In this document: piece after piece, positions 6,100-8,250 of the stretch
How the letters are laid out: each line of letters begins with the position of its first letter
Position numbering within the stretch: position 1 is the first letter of the stretch
Origin: Bacteroidota bacterium
GTDB lineage: Bacteria; Bacteroidota; Bacteroidia; Bacteroidales; Bacteroidaceae
Direction: 5' to 3'
DNA: 8,250 bases
Assembly (NCBI GenBank): GCA_023415545.1
Contig: JAEZKJ010000048.1
Location: forward strand, 1-8,250
Notes under the pieces: model-generated
Databases searched by the model: none
Told to the model about the DNA's origin: nothing
The model's input: the letters and a program-made list of their open reading frames with translations, nothing else
Made by a program: the position numbers and the translations under genes

Positions 6100-7095
6100 A
6101 TGTTTTCTAGGTTATTAAGAGGGATTTTTTCATCCCCTTTATATATTTTTTTTCTGCTCCTTCTCATCTCTTTTCACAATACGGGGCACTCACAAACAAA
6201 AAAAAGAGGTTCCCTCAAGGAGGACTCTATCATCGCCTTTAAAGATAGATGGTCTTTCAAAACTAACTCTCTTGGTTGGCTCATGACAATTCCCAACGTT
6301 GGTGTGGAATACGACCTATCAAACTCCATCTATAATAAGTTAACCTTAAGCTTGGAGGGTAAATACAATGGATACACCTCACACAGCTATCTTCCATATA
6401 TCGTGTTCGATTATTGGGAGGTTAAATCGGAGTTTCGTAAATATTGGCGTACCGATTTCCGCTCTAACTCAGGAACAAAACCTACATTTTTCCAAAATCT
6501 CTTCTCACGACATAGAGAAAAACCACGCTACTGGCGTGCATACTACCTTGGTGGTTATCTTAACACAGGTGCATACGACTTCAAATTCAGCCGCAATGGT
6601 ACTACAGGGAAATTCTTTGGCGCCGGCATCTCTGCAGGATATAGCTTGCCACTCTATTCATATAAAAAAGGTAACATAGATATTGAACTGGGAGGTAGCG
6701 TAGGGTTGATGATGACACAAAACAATAAGTTCACCCTCGACCGAGAAAACAACCTCTATATCCCAACCTCCGAAGTGAGCAGTTGGCACATCCTTCCTTA
6801 CCCCGTAATAAGCGATGTGAGGGTGGCTTTTGTTTTCCGAAATCGTTCAATAAAGGATAAGTACAAACAGATAAATTACGAAAAGATCCAACGACGTGAA
6901 ACCGAAAAGTTGGAAAAGAGGAGAGTGAAGGACTCTATTCGTGTTGCCAAACATCTAAACGACAGTATATCGACCATAAGGAAAAAGTTCGTCAAGGACT
7001 CCATAAATCAAGCTCGTCAATATAAAGATAGTGTCGAAAAGAGTAGAAAAAAAAGCCGCCTAGAGGCTTATCTTATAGGTAAAGAGAATTGGTGA
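6100..7095 (+). CDS. DUF3575 domain protein with charged C-terminal coiled-coil extension
   Basis: A secreted, probably outer-membrane protein of 331 residues. Signal peptide: 1 to about 32 (basic start, run LYIFFLLLLISF, then GHSQ). Residues about 52-248 match the DUF3575 pattern: FKTNSLGWLMTIPNVGVEYDL at the start, a Tyr/Trp-rich middle with RYWRAYYLGGYLNTGAYDF, FGAGISAGYSLPL, and the terminal strand SDVRVAFVFR. DUF3575 proteins look like small 8-10-strand outer-membrane barrels and are often encoded in Bacteroidales fimbrial (type V pilus-like) loci; their function is not established. Residues about 250-331 are an extension dominated by Lys, Arg and Glu, predicted helical, with four Asp-Ser-Ile/Val motifs (278, 288, 300, 310), and would project from the last strand, probably into the periplasm. 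The downstream lipoprotein gene begins 22 bp after the stop, so the two look operonic. Family assignment is good; biological role is inferred from context. Confidence 0.78.
   Translation: MFSRLLRGIFSSPLYIFFLLLLISFHNTGHSQTKKRGSLKEDSIIAFKDRWSFKTNSLGWLMTIPNVGVEYDLSNSIYNKLTLSLEGKYNGYTSHSYLPYIVFDYWEVKSEFRKYWRTDFRSNSGTKPTFFQNLFSRHREKPRYWRAYYLGGYLNTGAYDFKFSRNGTTGKFFGAGISAGYSLPLYSYKKGNIDIELGGSVGLMMTQNNKFTLDRENNLYIPTSEVSSWHILPYPVISDVRVAFVFRNRSIKDKYKQINYEKIQRRETEKLEKRRVKDSIRVAKHLNDSISTIRKKFVKDSINQARQYKDSVEKSRKKSRLEAYLIGKENW
6925..7056 (+). repeat. Tandem duplication of a 22-residue unit in the DUF3575 protein tail
   Basis: Residues 276-297 and 298-319 align without gaps: both begin VKDSI, have Ala at position 8, a second Asp-Ser at 13-14 and Arg-Lys-Lys at 19-21. 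Eleven of 22 positions are identical and several others conservative. The copies have diverged in DNA, so the duplication is old. Confidence 0.7.
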
Positions 7096-7117
7096 ACCTG
7101 TGAATAAAGATGAATAT

Positions 7118-8250
7118 ATGATCTGTAACAAAATAAAATACCTGATATCTTCTCTTGTAGTGGCACTCCTTGCCATTGCCTGTTCCGGATTGCCTATGAG
7201 TGAAAATGTGGTTGACAGCCGATATGCAGGTGTAAGCTTCAACTATAATTGGTCGAATGACACTCAGGATGTCACTCGTGCCGACTCTATCTATTGTCTT
7301 TTAAATAGAATACAATATACCTGCCACTATTTTGTTAAAACAGATAGAAGCGGACTCTTTGAACATCTCAATGAAGTCACCTCTGCCGAAGAGGTGGGCG
7401 ATGGTTCTCTGTTCGATTCAAAGTTTTACATTAAACCGGGCGAGTATAATATCTGTATTTTCGAGAAGCCTCTAAAAGGGGTTAAAGTTGACTCTTTACA
7501 GAATTATATAAACGACACCAGGCTATCTCTTCGTGAACTTCTGCTACATGTAGAGGATTGTGATATGATGCAACTCAAGGCTCTTGTCGACAATGAACAA
7601 TATATCTCGAAATGGATAGATATGAATGGTGCTTATCCCTACATTGAGAATATTGCTCCTATAGCGTGCGACTATAAAAAGAATTGCATGATAAACAGTG
7701 GCACCACTACTACACTCCAGTTTACCCCTCAGGAGTTGACGCAGAGAGTGGTAATACCTTTTGAAATCAGACTTGATGAGGAAGTAAAATTTGAAAAAGC
7801 CCTTGTAGAAGTATCCGGTCTGACACGAAAAAAATATCTTCTTAGTGAGAAACTTCTCTGTGGCAATGCAGGTGAGGAGACAGGACGTACCATTGTTGAG
7901 GCTCGTCAAATATCTTCGAATGGCAACACTATCTCTTTCGAAGCTGCAGTAACCTCTTTGGGTATCATACCAAACCATATCGACACTACTCCTATAGGTC
8001 CTGGCGTGATACAAATTGCGGTAAGTGCCTCGGTAGGCGATAAAATGAAGATCTTTAGAACGACACGAAATATATCCTCTCTTCTTCGTGCGAAAAACAG
8101 TGTTATATACGACAAAGAGGATGATTACTATAAAGTAGGTAGTTACGACATTACGCTTGATACCGATTACCGATTCTTCATCAGCCGTGAAGATGTGCTG
8201 TTGAATAATGAAAACGGAATTTTGGAATGGGACGAAAAAGGTAACGACCT
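7118..8250 (+). CDS. Lipoprotein of a fimbria-type locus (DUF5119 / FimB-Mfa2-like), partial
   Basis: 377 codons are visible and the gene runs off the right edge. The N-terminus is a lipoprotein signal: MICNKIKYLISSLVVALLAIA followed by Cys22, which would be lipidated. The mature part is a soluble, mostly beta protein. It starts with a segment of the type VSFNYNW...ADSIYCLLNR (about 39-64) and contains TTTTLQFTPQELTQRVVIPF (about 199-218) with VSGL soon after. This layout, an N-terminal domain followed by a strand-rich domain with an FTP...-type motif, resembles lipoproteins annotated DUF5119 or FimB/Mfa2 in Bacteroidales, which anchor or terminate fimbrial polymers. The match is from memory of family patterns and is moderate. 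The start at 7118 is preferred because it gives a normal lipoprotein signal; GTG at 7100 is in frame but adds an acidic prefix. It follows the DUF3575 gene by 22 bp with no promoter or terminator between them, so co-transcription is likely. Confidence 0.6.
   Translation, partial: MICNKIKYLISSLVVALLAIACSGLPMSENVVDSRYAGVSFNYNWSNDTQDVTRADSIYCLLNRIQYTCHYFVKTDRSGLFEHLNEVTSAEEVGDGSLFDSKFYIKPGEYNICIFEKPLKGVKVDSLQNYINDTRLSLRELLLHVEDCDMMQLKALVDNEQYISKWIDMNGAYPYIENIAPIACDYKKNCMINSGTTTTLQFTPQELTQRVVIPFEIRLDEEVKFEKALVEVSGLTRKKYLLSEKLLCGNAGEETGRTIVEARQISSNGNTISFEAAVTSLGIIPNHIDTTPIGPGVIQIAVSASVGDKMKIFRTTRNISSLLRAKNSVIYDKEDDYYKVGSYDITLDTDYRFFISREDVLLNNENGILEWDEKGND

Noticed and set aside
7544..8115. Two overlapping minus-strand ORFs (156 and 69 codons) opposite the lipoprotein gene.
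   Set aside because: The plus-strand lipoprotein frame is open throughout and has a proper lipobox; the antisense frames look like shadows.
1..8250. tRNA/rRNA genes, CRISPR arrays, transposases or insertion-sequence ends.
   Set aside because: No cloverleaf-like segments, spacer-repeat arrays or transposase motifs were seen on either strand.

Overview
The window looks like AT-rich chromosomal DNA from a Bacteroidales bacterium (Bacteroides/Parabacteroides/Dysgonomonas-like; the genus cannot be fixed by eye). Three things point there. The genes belong to families largely or typically found in Bacteroidota: a hybrid two-component system with a Reg_prop/Y_Y_Y sensor, DUF4248, an HU-like DNA-binding protein, and DUF3575. 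The promoters fit the Bacteroides type (TTTG, 19-20 bp, TAnnTTTG). The leaders are A/T-rich and lack clear Shine-Dalgarno sites.

Layout. (1) 1-3467, minus strand: most of a giant hybrid sensor kinase (signal peptide, double beta-propeller, Y_Y_Y, one membrane helix, HisKA, HATPase, receiver). The window edge cuts it in the receiver; an AraC-type output domain is expected beyond. (2) 3468-3573: a compact divergent promoter region with two back-to-back sigma-ABfr-like promoters. (3) 3574-4818, plus strand: an outer-membrane beta-barrel of the lipid A deacylase / acyloxyacyl hydrolase (PagL-like) type. (4) 4787-5011, minus strand: a 74-residue DUF4248 protein whose 3' end and intrinsic terminator lie inside the barrel gene. 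(5) 5012-5223: a divergent control region with three helically phased CTCACA repeats and a nested palindrome centred on the predicted start of transcription. (6) 5224-5806, plus strand: an HU-like DNA-binding protein and a previously uncalled 40-residue amphipathic/acidic small protein, closed by a 10-bp hairpin terminator. (7) 5807-6099: terminator, a good promoter and a leader of about 150 nt. (8) 6100-8250, plus strand: a DUF3575 barrel-like protein with a charged, internally duplicated tail, followed 22 nt later by a lipoprotein that resembles the anchor/assembly lipoproteins of Bacteroidales fimbrial loci and runs off the right edge.

How the parts may relate. The sensor kinase and the PagL-like enzyme share one promoter region, so the kinase may control remodelling of the cell surface. 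DUF4248 and the HU-like protein share another control region and resemble a recurrent Bacteroides module. That module is often followed by a small protein and an N-acetylmuramoyl-L-alanine amidase; here the small protein is present and the amidase is not. The DUF3575 + lipoprotein pair looks like the start of a surface-appendage operon. These links are inferred from gene order and family knowledge; no database search was possible.
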